Below, one piece after another: positions 24,892-32,166 of a DNA stretch of 37,862 bases. Positions within the stretch are counted from its first letter, which is position 1; each line of letters opens with the position of its first letter. The stretch is from positions 1-37,862 of the forward strand of contig JBBQHM010000009.1 of the NCBI GenBank assembly GCA_038323965.1, given 5' to 3'. The notes under the pieces were generated by a model, which did not search any database, was not told where the DNA came from, and saw nothing but the letters and a program-made list of their open reading frames with translations. This DNA comes from JBBQHM01 sp038323965 (GTDB taxonomy: Bacteria > Verrucomicrobiota > Verrucomicrobiia > Chthoniobacterales > UBA10450). Made by a program: the position numbers and the translations under genes.

Positions 24892-25704
24892 ATGCAAAGT
24901 CGACATATCAAATGGCTGCCCATTTTGGCGGCTGCCTTGTTCTTCGGGTATCAATACTTCACGTCGGAAAGGTTTGTAAATCCAGAGACGGGTCGGCGTA
25001 GTCATGTCGGAATGTCTTCCACCCAGGAAGCTGCGCTTGGCCTGCAAAGTTATCAGCAAGTGCTATCGCAATCGCAGGCGATAACTAGCGGAGCTGAACT
25101 CGACATGGTGAAACGGGTGGCGGCACGTCTCGCTGCCGCGACAGGAAAGGCAGGAGCCGATTTCAGCTGGGAAGTTTCTCTCATCCGCGACGGGAAAGTG
25201 AATGCGTTTTGCCTGCCCGGCGGCAAGATCGTAGTTTACACCGGCATTATTCCCGTGGCACAGAACGAGGCCGCGTTAGCTACGGTATTAGGGCATGAAA
25301 TGGCTCATGCTACTTCCCGGCACGGATCGCAGCGCGTGTTTGAGCAAAAGCTGGAGCAAACGGCCATGACGGGCATCGCCGTTTCCTTATCTGATATGGA
25401 TTACGGCAGGCAGCGAATGGTCATGGGTGCATTGGGAGCCGGAGCTCAGTTCGGCGTGCTGATGCCTTTTAGTCGCAAGCACGAATCAGAAGCTGACGAG
25501 ATCGGCCTATTCTACATGGCGCGCGCAGGCTACGATCCGAATGAAAGCATTCGCTTTTGGCAGCGCATGGAGCAAGCGAGTCAAAACTCGCCCCCGGAGT
25601 TCCTCTCTACCCATCCTTCCCACGGCACGCGGATCCAGCAGCTGCAATCCTGGATGCCGAGGGCGATGGAAGAATACAGTCGCGCACAGACAGCGCATAA
25701 CTAG
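24892..25704 (+). CDS. M48-family metalloprotease
   Basis: A 270-aa zinc protease. An N-terminal hydrophobic anchor or signal (WLPILAAALFFGYQYF) is followed by the catalytic domain with H-E-M-A-H at 135-139 and E-S-E-A-D at 198-202, the third zinc ligand region. NAFCLPGGKIVVYTGI and HPSHGTRIQQL are typical of the LoiP/YcaL/BepA-like subgroup that acts in envelope quality control. Located 30 bp after the sulfotransferase gene on the same strand. Confidence 0.92.
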   Translation: MQSRHIKWLPILAAALFFGYQYFTSERFVNPETGRRSHVGMSSTQEAALGLQSYQQVLSQSQAITSGAELDMVKRVAARLAAATGKAGADFSWEVSLIRDGKVNAFCLPGGKIVVYTGIIPVAQNEAALATVLGHEMAHATSRHGSQRVFEQKLEQTAMTGIAVSLSDMDYGRQRMVMGALGAGAQFGVLMPFSRKHESEADEIGLFYMARAGYDPNESIRFWQRMEQASQNSPPEFLSTHPSHGTRIQQLQSWMPRAMEEYSRAQTAHN

Positions 25705-25722
25705 GCAGGCTGGAAAAATCAG

Positions 25723-26613
25723 CTACTTTAGATCGGTCGATGATAGCGGGACTGATTGGGTACCATCGAGATATCGGACTATTAGATTCCCACCATCGCG
25801 CGAGACGAGCGGTAGCTTCATTCCTCGTGGCAGGACAGCCTCGCCGTACGGAATTTTAACGGTGACTGGCTGAGTGAGCGTGACGAATTGCGGAAGTCCC
25901 GGCGCGGCCTTTTCCTCGGCAGTCGGGCTCGGTGACGCAATTCTCGAAGGTGACACGGAGGTCGCCGGTACCGTCACTGCAACTGGTGATGGCAGGACCT
26001 CCATCTGCATCACCGGGTGGATTTCCCAGACAGCCTTATCCTTCGCGCGGGGCCGGCGGTTAATATGATAGTCTTTCCCGGAGTGATCGACGTCGTAGAA
26101 GGCTTTTCCTATCACGGTCACGATAGGGTGCTTGATCAATTCGAATGGATATTCGTCGCGGGTAACCTCAAACGGAAATACCACATTGGTCCAGCCGAAC
26201 GCGATCGTGCGAAGCTTGCACCAGCGATCTCCAAGAGGGATCTCCGCGATCACCTTTCCTGGTTTATTGCCGGTTGGATCTACGAGCACCATATGAACGT
26301 CAGCATCGTTCTCTGCTTGCAATGTGATGACGCGGCCCGTGAGCGCGAACCATTGCGACTCCTTCCCGAGTCGCGCACCTCCGCGAGGTATAGTTCCCGG
26401 GCCCGACCAGCCAAACATATCTGATGGCACGATGGCCTGAATCGAACTTCTGGCGCCGGGCGGCTCAGAACGATCCGTCTTGGCGCGCCAGCGTGCGACC
26501 CCGTGATCATTCTCGCACGAACACTCGGAGGAATAGACGACCGTCCGCGCTGGGCCCCGTGCCGCTGCGGTGTGCGCGACAACCAAAAACAACACCACCC
26601 AGGGCTTCATCAT
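25723..26613 (-). CDS. Secreted hypothetical protein with C-terminal SH3-like segment
   Basis: A 296-aa exported protein. The signal peptide is MMKPWVVLFLVVAHTAAARG. Residues 80-170 contain LTGRVITLQAENDADVHMVLVDPTG and a WTNVVFPF core, and HPIVTVIGKAFYDVDHSG, resembling an OB/nuclease-inhibitor-like beta domain. A Pro/Ser/Thr-rich linker (205-235) leads to a C-terminal segment (IPYGEAVLPRGMKLPLVSRDGGNLIVRYLDG) that resembles a small SH3-like barrel. No known function. Convergent with the M48 gene. Confidence 0.6.
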   Translation of the reverse strand: MMKPWVVLFLVVAHTAAARGPARTVVYSSECSCENDHGVARWRAKTDRSEPPGARSSIQAIVPSDMFGWSGPGTIPRGGARLGKESQWFALTGRVITLQAENDADVHMVLVDPTGNKPGKVIAEIPLGDRWCKLRTIAFGWTNVVFPFEVTRDEYPFELIKHPIVTVIGKAFYDVDHSGKDYHINRRPRAKDKAVWEIHPVMQMEVLPSPVAVTVPATSVSPSRIASPSPTAEEKAAPGLPQFVTLTQPVTVKIPYGEAVLPRGMKLPLVSRDGGNLIVRYLDGTQSVPLSSTDLK

Positions 26614-26694
26614 CGATATCTTGCGTACGCTCGCGGATTTGTGAAAGCGGTTTTACGTGCGACTCCAACGCCGGTCGCTAGACTTCAATTACGA

Positions 26695-27702
26695 ATGTCG
26701 ATCCTGAAAAAAATTCGATTCGCAATCGAATGGAGCGCCGTTGCGGCCGCCGCTGCGATCGTTCCGCTTTTATCGCGTCCGATGTGTCATCGTCTCGCTC
26801 AGATCGGTGGCACACTGGCGTCGCATCTCGACCGGCACGGACGAAATATCGCGATCTCCAACCTCCGAGCGGTTTTCGGCGATGAGCTCAGTGATTCTCA
26901 GCTCAAGCGAATAACGCGGGAGTCATTTCAACACTTTGCGCGCACGATGCTGGACCTGCTCTGGAGCCCGCGCCTCACGCGCGACAATTTTCGCGAGTTC
27001 ATCGATCTCGAAAATGTCGATGTGCTCCTGTCGGAAAGCGCGCGACGGAAGGGCGTGATCGTCGCCTGCTGCCACTACAGTAATTTTGAGTGGCTGAGTC
27101 ACGCCTGCGGCTTCGCGGGCGTGGAAGCGACCGTGATGGCGCAGCAGTTTAAAAATCCGTGGCTCGATCCGATGTTTAATAAGCTGCGGGAGGTCTCGGG
27201 GCACATCGTCGTCGCGCGCAAAGGTGGTATGCGGCGAGTTTACAAATGGCTCCGCCGCGGCGGCTGCACGGCTTTATTGGTGGATCTAACAGTGAGAGCG
27301 GGCTCCGAAGCGGTGGCGATCGATTGCCTTGGAATGACGAAAACAACGACGGTGGCCCCGGCATGGCTGCAGCAACACACGGGAGCCGATATCGTCCCGG
27401 CGCATTGCGAGCCACTTGCGGGGGGACGTTATCGAATTGTATTCCATCCCAGGATTGAGCTGCACGCTCAGGTCACGCCTCAGCAGATTGCGCAAGCCTG
27501 CTGGGATGCTTTCGAGCCGCATATTCGCAGCCACCCGGCCCCGTGGCTTTGGATGTATAAGCACTGGCGTTATCGGCCGGCTGAGGCCACGCGGCTTTAT
27601 CCTTTTTACGCGGGGTTTTCGCACGCTTTTCAGGAAGTGCTCGCGCAAACCGCCAGCGTGCACGAAGATCCAGGCTTACTGCTCGAGCCGACGTCGGATT
27701 GA
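26695..27702 (+). CDS. LpxL/HtrB-family lysophospholipid acyltransferase
   Basis: A 335-aa membrane-associated acyltransferase read from ATG 26695; a start at 26503 would run antisense through the preceding gene. The H-x4-E catalytic site is H127 to E132 in CCHYSNFEW. VDLTVRAG, then VAPAWLQQHTGADIVPAHCEP, and WMYKHWRYRP near the end match the late acyltransferases of lipid A synthesis. A short hydrophobic N-terminus could anchor it. Acyl chain and acceptor are unknown. Ends 3 bp before the earliest L,D-transpeptidase start. Confidence 0.87.
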   Translation: MSILKKIRFAIEWSAVAAAAAIVPLLSRPMCHRLAQIGGTLASHLDRHGRNIAISNLRAVFGDELSDSQLKRITRESFQHFARTMLDLLWSPRLTRDNFREFIDLENVDVLLSESARRKGVIVACCHYSNFEWLSHACGFAGVEATVMAQQFKNPWLDPMFNKLREVSGHIVVARKGGMRRVYKWLRRGGCTALLVDLTVRAGSEAVAIDCLGMTKTTTVAPAWLQQHTGADIVPAHCEPLAGGRYRIVFHPRIELHAQVTPQQIAQACWDAFEPHIRSHPAPWLWMYKHWRYRPAEATRLYPFYAGFSHAFQEVLAQTASVHEDPGLLLEPTSD

Positions 27703-27735
27703 CAAATGGTTCGCGCGCTGATTTCAATACTACTT

Positions 27736-28410
27736 ATGCGAATCGCTTCCCGTATTTTACTCGGAATCACCACTGTTGCCATCGGCGCGCTGCTTACCAG
27801 TTGCGGAAGCACCTCGGGATTGTCCGGGGGCGGCGGTCCTTATCACGTCGTCGCGCATCGGCCGCACAATTCGGAAGACGTTCGCGTGAAAGTGTCGCTG
27901 TCGAAACAAAATGTCTACGTCATGGAAGGAGATCGTTGCCTCATGGCCGTCGCCACGACGGTCGGCATCCCGTCAAAGCCAACACCAAAAGGCAGCTTCA
28001 CGATCTATTCCAAGCAGGAGAACAAACGTTCCGGTTCATACGGCTTCCGCGTCCAGGGTGACCGCGTTGTTCCCGCAGAAGCTGGCGCGAATATTTCCGG
28101 GCGTTACGTCGGATATCCGATGGGTTATTGGTGTGAATTCTCGCCGGCGTACGGATTTCACCAGGGATACGTGCATCTCGCTCCGCGCAGCCACGGTTGC
28201 TTGCGCTTGAAGGGCGAGGCCGCCCCGAAATTCTTCGCCCTCGTGCGTAATGGGACGCGGGTGAACATCGCAGATTCACAACCGGAAGACGCAACGGTCG
28301 GTAAAACGATTCAACGAGTTGACGATTCCAAAACGCCCGATCCTCCCGGCAGTGTCTCGGTCTCCGAGGCCGCGTTCCAGAAGCCGAGCGGCCCTCTGCT
28401 TGAGGATTAG
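27736..28410 (+). CDS. L,D-transpeptidase (YkuD) lipoprotein
   Basis: About 224 aa. From ATG 27736 the signal is MRIASRILLGITTVAIGALLTSC, a lipobox ending in Cys 23; an ATG at 27706 adds ten residues. The YkuD domain shows KVSLSKQNVYVMEGD, PTPKGSFTIYSK, His in FHQGYVH and the catalytic S-H-G-C-L-R-L at 152-158 with Cys 155. The enzyme makes 3-3 cross-links or anchors proteins to peptidoglycan. As an outer-membrane or periplasmic lipoprotein it fits with the acyltransferase gene just upstream. Confidence 0.9.
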   Translation: MRIASRILLGITTVAIGALLTSCGSTSGLSGGGGPYHVVAHRPHNSEDVRVKVSLSKQNVYVMEGDRCLMAVATTVGIPSKPTPKGSFTIYSKQENKRSGSYGFRVQGDRVVPAEAGANISGRYVGYPMGYWCEFSPAYGFHQGYVHLAPRSHGCLRLKGEAAPKFFALVRNGTRVNIADSQPEDATVGKTIQRVDDSKTPDPPGSVSVSEAAFQKPSGPLLED

Positions 28411-28434
28411 CCCTTCAGCAGGCAATTTCCTGCA

Positions 28435-29679
28435 ATGAGCGCACCCACCAACCTGATCTCCAGCGGGACGACCGCGCGGGAGAAGGTCAACCTTCGCACA
28501 CCTGAAGTAATGACCGCGGTGCAGGAGCAGGTGGAGTCGCACTATCGGAGCGACATTGTTGATAAAGTTCGTCGCGAGGGCGGGCTGATTTCAGTTGGCG
28601 ACGTGACGGTGCGGTTGGCGAAGCAGTTCGGGTTTTGCTACGGCGTCGAGCGCGCGATCGATCTCGCTTACGCGGCCCGCAAAGTATTCAAGGACCGTCG
28701 TCTTTTCATCGTGGGGGAGATCATTCACAACCCGGAAGTTAATGAACAGATTTCGTCTCTCGGCATTACCAACCTGCTGGGGCCGGAGAAGCATGCAAAT
28801 ATCGCGAGCCTTGGTCCAAACGACGTGGTGATTCTACCCGCGTTTGGGACGGAACTTTCGACTCTGCAGGAAATTAAAGCTCGTGGTTGCCAGATCGTCG
28901 ATACCACCTGCGGCGACGTAATGAGCGTCTGGAAGCGTGTCAGAAAATACGCAACGGAATCCGCGACCTCGATCATTCATGGCAAAGCCGAGCACGAAGA
29001 AACGAAGGCAACGAGCTCCCGCGCGCTGGGTGACGGCAAGGGGCATTATCTCGTGGTCCTGACCCTGGCAGATACGGATTACGTTTGTGACTACATTCGG
29101 CATGGCGGGAAGAAGGCTGAATTTCTCGAACGTTTTCGCGGCGCTTACTCTCAAGGCTTCGATCCGGATTTTCATTTGCGCACGGTTGGCGTAGCAAACC
29201 AGACCACCATGCTCCGAGGTGAAACCGAGGAAGTGCAACGACGAATCCGCCAGGCGATCGCCGATCGCGATGGGGCGGAGTTGGGCGAGAAAAATTTCCG
29301 CTTTTTCGACACCATCTGTGGCGCGACGCAGGAACGTCAGGATGCACTACGCGAACTCCTCGATGTTCCTCTCAACCTGCTTCTGGTCGTTGGCGGATAT
29401 AATAGTTCGAACACTTCGCATCTCGCTGAGATGGGCGAAGAAAAACTCCCGACCTATTTTGTGCGCAATGCGTCTCGATTAGTCTCGCGAGACGAGATCT
29501 TGCACTACGATCTTCACGAGAAGCGCGAAGTGATTGCGCGAGATTGGTTGCCGGAAGGCAAAGTTGTGGTCGGCATCACTGCCGGCGCCTCCTGCCCAAA
29601 TAATTTGATCGAAGAGACCTTGCTACGACTATTCGAGCTCCGCGGTATCGATCGACTTCAGCTTGAGGCCGCCGCGTAG
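28435..29679 (+). CDS. ispH: 4-Hydroxy-3-methylbut-2-enyl diphosphate reductase, long form
   Basis: A 414-aa enzyme of the non-mevalonate isoprenoid pathway that reduces HMBPP to IPP and DMAPP with a [4Fe-4S] cluster. The three cluster cysteines are visible: C68 in FGFCYGVERA, C159 in DTTCGDVMSVW, and C295 in DTICGATQERQ. GEIIHNPEVN supplies the substrate histidine, and VGGYNSSNTSHL the substrate-binding serine/asparagine. At 414 aa it is of the longer cyanobacterial/plant type rather than the 310-aa E. coli type. It starts 24 bp after the transpeptidase gene. Confidence 0.95.
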   Translation: MSAPTNLISSGTTAREKVNLRTPEVMTAVQEQVESHYRSDIVDKVRREGGLISVGDVTVRLAKQFGFCYGVERAIDLAYAARKVFKDRRLFIVGEIIHNPEVNEQISSLGITNLLGPEKHANIASLGPNDVVILPAFGTELSTLQEIKARGCQIVDTTCGDVMSVWKRVRKYATESATSIIHGKAEHEETKATSSRALGDGKGHYLVVLTLADTDYVCDYIRHGGKKAEFLERFRGAYSQGFDPDFHLRTVGVANQTTMLRGETEEVQRRIRQAIADRDGAELGEKNFRFFDTICGATQERQDALRELLDVPLNLLLVVGGYNSSNTSHLAEMGEEKLPTYFVRNASRLVSRDEILHYDLHEKREVIARDWLPEGKVVVGITAGASCPNNLIEETLLRLFELRGIDRLQLEAAA

Positions 29680-29724
29680 AGCGTTATCCGCGCAATCGGG
29701 CCGCGAGGCGCGATAAGCTGATAT

Positions 29725-30576
29725 ATGCGAGCAATCTGGAAAGGCAGCATCAGCTTTGGGTTAGTGAATATTCCGATCGCGCTCTATCCGGCGACGCGGA
29801 AAGAGGAACTAAAGTTTCGATTACTGCGGGATGGCGATTTGAGCCCCGTGAACTACAAGCGGGTTGCGCAGGCGGATGGCAAGGAAGTGCCGTGGGATAA
29901 AATCGTGAAGGGTTACGAGTACGAAAAAGGCAAATTCATCGTCCTGAAAGATGAAGATTTTCAGCGCGTCGACCTGGAGGCAACACAGACGGTCGACATC
30001 CAGGATTTTGTCGACCAGGAAGACATCGATCCGATGTTTTTTTACAAACCCTACTATCTGGAACCACAGAAGGGCGGCGATAAAGCTTACGTCTTACTGC
30101 GGGATGCGTTGAAGAAAAACGGTAAGGTTGGCATCGCGAAAGTAGTGATCAAAACGCGGCAGTATCTGGCCGGTGTGAAGCCGGAAGGTCACGCGCTCGT
30201 GCTTGAACTTATGCATTTCGCCGAGGAACTGGCCGACGCCGAAAAGCTGAACGTCCCGAAGAGCTTGGAGCCTGGGAAACGTGAACTCGACATGGCGACC
30301 GCGTTGGTCACAAGCATGAGCGCCAAATGGGATCCGACCAAGTATCGCGATGATTACCGCGAAGCCTTGATGGATGTGATCGAAGAAAAAGTGGAGGCGG
30401 GTGGAAAGGAAGTTGCGGAAAAGCCACGGAAGGCAGCGGCGAAGCCAACGAAAGTTATCGATCTCGTCGCGGTCTTGCAGGAAAGCTTGAACAACACGCA
30501 GCGCGCTAAAAACAGGGGAAAGGCAGCAGCGAAGCACGCTAAACACACTCCGAACCGCCATAAAAAGGCCGCCTAG
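29725..30576 (+). CDS. ku: Non-homologous end-joining protein Ku
   Basis: A 283-aa bacterial Ku homodimer subunit: MRAIWKGSISFGLVNIPI at the start is the family hallmark, then VPWDKIVKGYEYEKGKF, VDQEDIDPMFF, KPYYLEPQKGGDKAYVLLRDAL and VLELMHFAEEL. The C-terminal 45 residues are Lys/Ala/Arg-rich and probably disordered, as in Ku proteins that recruit LigD and bind DNA. No ligase D gene lies in this window. Downstream is a bidirectional terminator. Confidence 0.95.
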   Translation: MRAIWKGSISFGLVNIPIALYPATRKEELKFRLLRDGDLSPVNYKRVAQADGKEVPWDKIVKGYEYEKGKFIVLKDEDFQRVDLEATQTVDIQDFVDQEDIDPMFFYKPYYLEPQKGGDKAYVLLRDALKKNGKVGIAKVVIKTRQYLAGVKPEGHALVLELMHFAEELADAEKLNVPKSLEPGKRELDMATALVTSMSAKWDPTKYRDDYREALMDVIEEKVEAGGKEVAEKPRKAAAKPTKVIDLVAVLQESLNNTQRAKNRGKAAAKHAKHTPNRHKKAA

Positions 30577-30611
30577 CGATTCAGCGGTTGCCCCATTTCG
30601 CGAGTACAGCA

Positions 30612-30646
30612 AAAACCGCAGCGCGGTTGCCCGACACTGCGGTTTT
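30612..30646. terminator. Bidirectional intrinsic terminator between ku and the peptide genes
   Basis: A perfect 10-bp inverted repeat, AAAACCGCAG at 30612-30621 and CTGCGGTTTT at 30637-30646, with a 15-base loop. It ends in T-runs on both strands, so it can stop the plus-strand ku transcript and the minus-strand peptide transcript. It lies 36 bp after ku and 17 bp after the second peptide stop. Confidence 0.75.
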
Positions 30647-30662
30647 GTAAACTTAACTCTAA

Positions 30663-30770
30663 TTACTGACCGTGGGTATGGCCACCTGTTTGTGGCTTGC
30701 CGTGTCCGCCGCCTTTGGCGTCTTTGTTAGGTTCGAGGTCGCGTACTTCTGGTTTGTTATCTTCAGCCAT
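30663..30770 (-). CDS. Double-glycine leader peptide precursor B (35 aa)
   Basis: A 35-aa ORF from ATG 30770 to TAA 30663-30665. The first 21 residues form a leader with D-L-E-P-N-K-D-A-K-G-G, and the remaining 14 residues would be the mature peptide, rich in Gly, His, Lys and Gln (three His). GG at 20-21 is the expected cleavage point of a C39 peptidase; a third Gly follows, so the cut could also be one residue later. No strong ribosome site is seen. It sits 29 bp downstream of precursor A and shares its leader pattern. Too short for most gene finders. Role as a secreted peptide is inference. Confidence 0.68.
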   Translation of the reverse strand: MAEDNKPEVRDLEPNKDAKGGGHGKPQTGGHTHGQ

Positions 30771-30799
30771 ATTAGTGGATTCTATTTATTGGTTTTGGT

Positions 30800-30958
30800 T
30801 TAGTTGATGTGGGTTGTTCCGAAGATCGATCGATGACCTCCCGAGACGTCCCTTTGGGGGATGAGGTCATCGAGGCGAATCATTTTTTCTTTGAGACGCT
30901 TCTGCCTCCGAACACCAAGTTCTTCGGCTGCTGCATCTTTCTTCTTCTGCGAACTCAC
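30800..30958 (-). CDS. Double-glycine leader peptide precursor A (52 aa)
   Basis: A 52-aa product from GTG 30958 (preceded by AGGAG four bases upstream); ATG 30982 would add eight residues and an internal ATG at 30883 would leave 27. A Lys/Glu/Arg-rich helical start leads to D-D-L-I-P-Q-R-D-V-S-G-G, then an 11-residue tail of His, Arg, Ser, Ile, Phe, Gly, Thr, Thr, His, Ile and Asn. The D-L-x-P-x-(K/R)-D-x-x-G-G element is shared with precursor B. It is 189 bp downstream of the sigma-54 activator on the same strand. No Cys, so no lanthionine or disulfide. Confidence 0.66.
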   Translation of the reverse strand: MSSQKKKDAAAEELGVRRQKRLKEKMIRLDDLIPQRDVSGGHRSIFGTTHIN

Positions 30959-31014
30959 ACTGCTCCTATTAACACTCCGCATGCCATTCTGTCTAGGGAC
31001 GTAATTCCCACGAG

Positions 31015-31056
31015 AAAAAACAGCTCGCTTGCAGATATAAGAAATTGTCTACGAGC
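31015..31056 (-). terminator. Weak terminator or attenuator before the peptide genes
   Basis: On the minus strand a 5-bp stem, GCTCG paired with CGAGC (31052-31056 and 31023-31027), is followed by TG and six T (complement of 31015-31020). The stem is short and the loop is 24 bases, so it may stop only part of the transcription that leaves the activator gene. This could set the ratio of transporter to peptide transcripts. It may equally be chance. Confidence 0.25.
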
Positions 31057-31086
31057 AGTTTATGCAGGAATAACTTTCTTTAGAAT

Positions 31087-31102
31087 CGCCCGCAACTTGC
31101 CC
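31087..31102 (-). promoter_or_regulatory. Possible sigma-54 promoter for the peptide genes
   Basis: On the minus strand the bases read GGGCAAG-TTGC-GGGCG. The -24 part GGCAxG fits well and GC lies at the right 10-base distance for the -12 element, but the -12 TT is replaced by GG. A start near 31076 would leave about 118 bases before the GTG of precursor A. The neighbouring gene is a sigma-54 activator, which makes this site worth noting. Match is partial. Confidence 0.28.
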
Positions 31103-31146
31103 ACCGCTGGAATTATTTTGGGACTCGTTGCGATACCAATACGGCC

Positions 31147-32163
31147 CTAAAGAGATGCCGTTGACCCGTTCTGGGGCTGCTTCCGGAGGTGACGCGCCAA
31201 AGTCGTACGAGAAATGCCCAGCAAACGCGCTGTTTTGCGCTGGTTTTCATTTGAATTCGCATAGACGAATCGAATGTGCCGGTCGATCGCGCGCGCGAGT
31301 GACATATCGCCGTCGAGCGTCGGAACGAGTGTTGCGGAACTCCTCTCGGCCTGCCCGGAAACTGTTCCCGCGCTGGTGGAGATTAAGTCGGGCGGGAACT
31401 CGACGTGATCCGGCATGATGACAGAGCCGGAGCAAAAAATAACCATCGACCGCACGGTGTGGCTCAGCTCGCGCAGATTGCCACGCCAATCGTGACCCAT
31501 CAGTTTCTCCATCGCGACGGGATGAATTGCGGTAATTTTCTTACCTTCGCGCGCGGCTGCCGCCTTCAGTTCGGCCGCAATCAACGGCGCCAGTTCATCC
31601 CGCCGGTCTCGCAACGGCGGGATCAGTAAAGTGAAACCGTTAAGTCTGTGGAAGAGGTCTTCGCGAAATTTTCCCTGACGAACGCGTTCGCGCAGCGAGC
31701 AATTGGTTGCGCATATAATCCGCGCATCCGTGCGCAACATTCGCTCGGATCCAAGGCGCTCGAATTCTCCATACTCCAGCACGCGCAGCACTTTCACCTG
31801 TGCGAGCGGGCTCATATCCGCGATTTCATCGAGGAATATCGTGCCGCCATTAGCCAGCTCGAATTTTCCTTTCACTGTCTGCTGGGCCCCGGTAAACGCG
31901 CCGCGCTCGTGACCGAAAAGCTGACTCTCCAGAAGGGTATCGCTCATCGCCGAAGCGTTGAAGGAAACGAACGCGCCATTGGCGCGCTCCGACGAATTAT
32001 GAATCGCGTGAGCGAGCAGCGTTTTCCCGGTCCCAGTCTCGCCCAGCAGCACCACTGGCACGTCCGAGGTGGCCGCTAGCGCCGCCAAGCGCAGGCATCG
32101 CGCCATCCCCGCGTTTGTGGTTGAAATCTCCTCGACTTTGAGGCGCGAGAGCGGCGACTCCAT
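31147..32163 (-). CDS. Sigma-54-dependent activator without receiver domain
   Basis: A 338-aa AAA+ enhancer-binding protein. Walker A G-E-T-G-T-G-K-T 41-48, the sigma-54 contact loop G-A-F-T-G-A 88-93, Walker B T-I-F-L-D-E-I near 108-114 and the arginine-finger region (LFHRLNGFTLLIPPLRDR) are intact. The C-terminus has a Fis-type helix-turn-helix (NQRKTARLLGISRTTLARHLRK). There are only about 20 residues before the AAA+ domain, so it lacks a receiver, GAF or PAS input, as in PspF. It must be controlled by expression or by a partner. It follows the HlyD gene by 3 bp and is the last gene of the exporter operon. Confidence 0.92.
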   Translation of the reverse strand: MESPLSRLKVEEISTTNAGMARCLRLAALAATSDVPVVLLGETGTGKTLLAHAIHNSSERANGAFVSFNASAMSDTLLESQLFGHERGAFTGAQQTVKGKFELANGGTIFLDEIADMSPLAQVKVLRVLEYGEFERLGSERMLRTDARIICATNCSLRERVRQGKFREDLFHRLNGFTLLIPPLRDRRDELAPLIAAELKAAAAREGKKITAIHPVAMEKLMGHDWRGNLRELSHTVRSMVIFCSGSVIMPDHVEFPPDLISTSAGTVSGQAERSSATLVPTLDGDMSLARAIDRHIRFVYANSNENQRKTARLLGISRTTLARHLRKQPQNGSTASL

Positions 32164-32166
32164 CGC

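Noticed and set aside
26503..26694. N-terminal extension of the LpxL-like acyltransferase to 26503
   Set aside because: It is antisense to the signal-peptide region of the 25723-26613 gene and does not resemble the acyltransferase family start.
30946..30974. TGGCATG-CGGA-GTGT as a sigma-54 promoter next to precursor A
   Set aside because: The -12 GC is missing and a start there would fall inside the start codon region of precursor A, leaving no leader.
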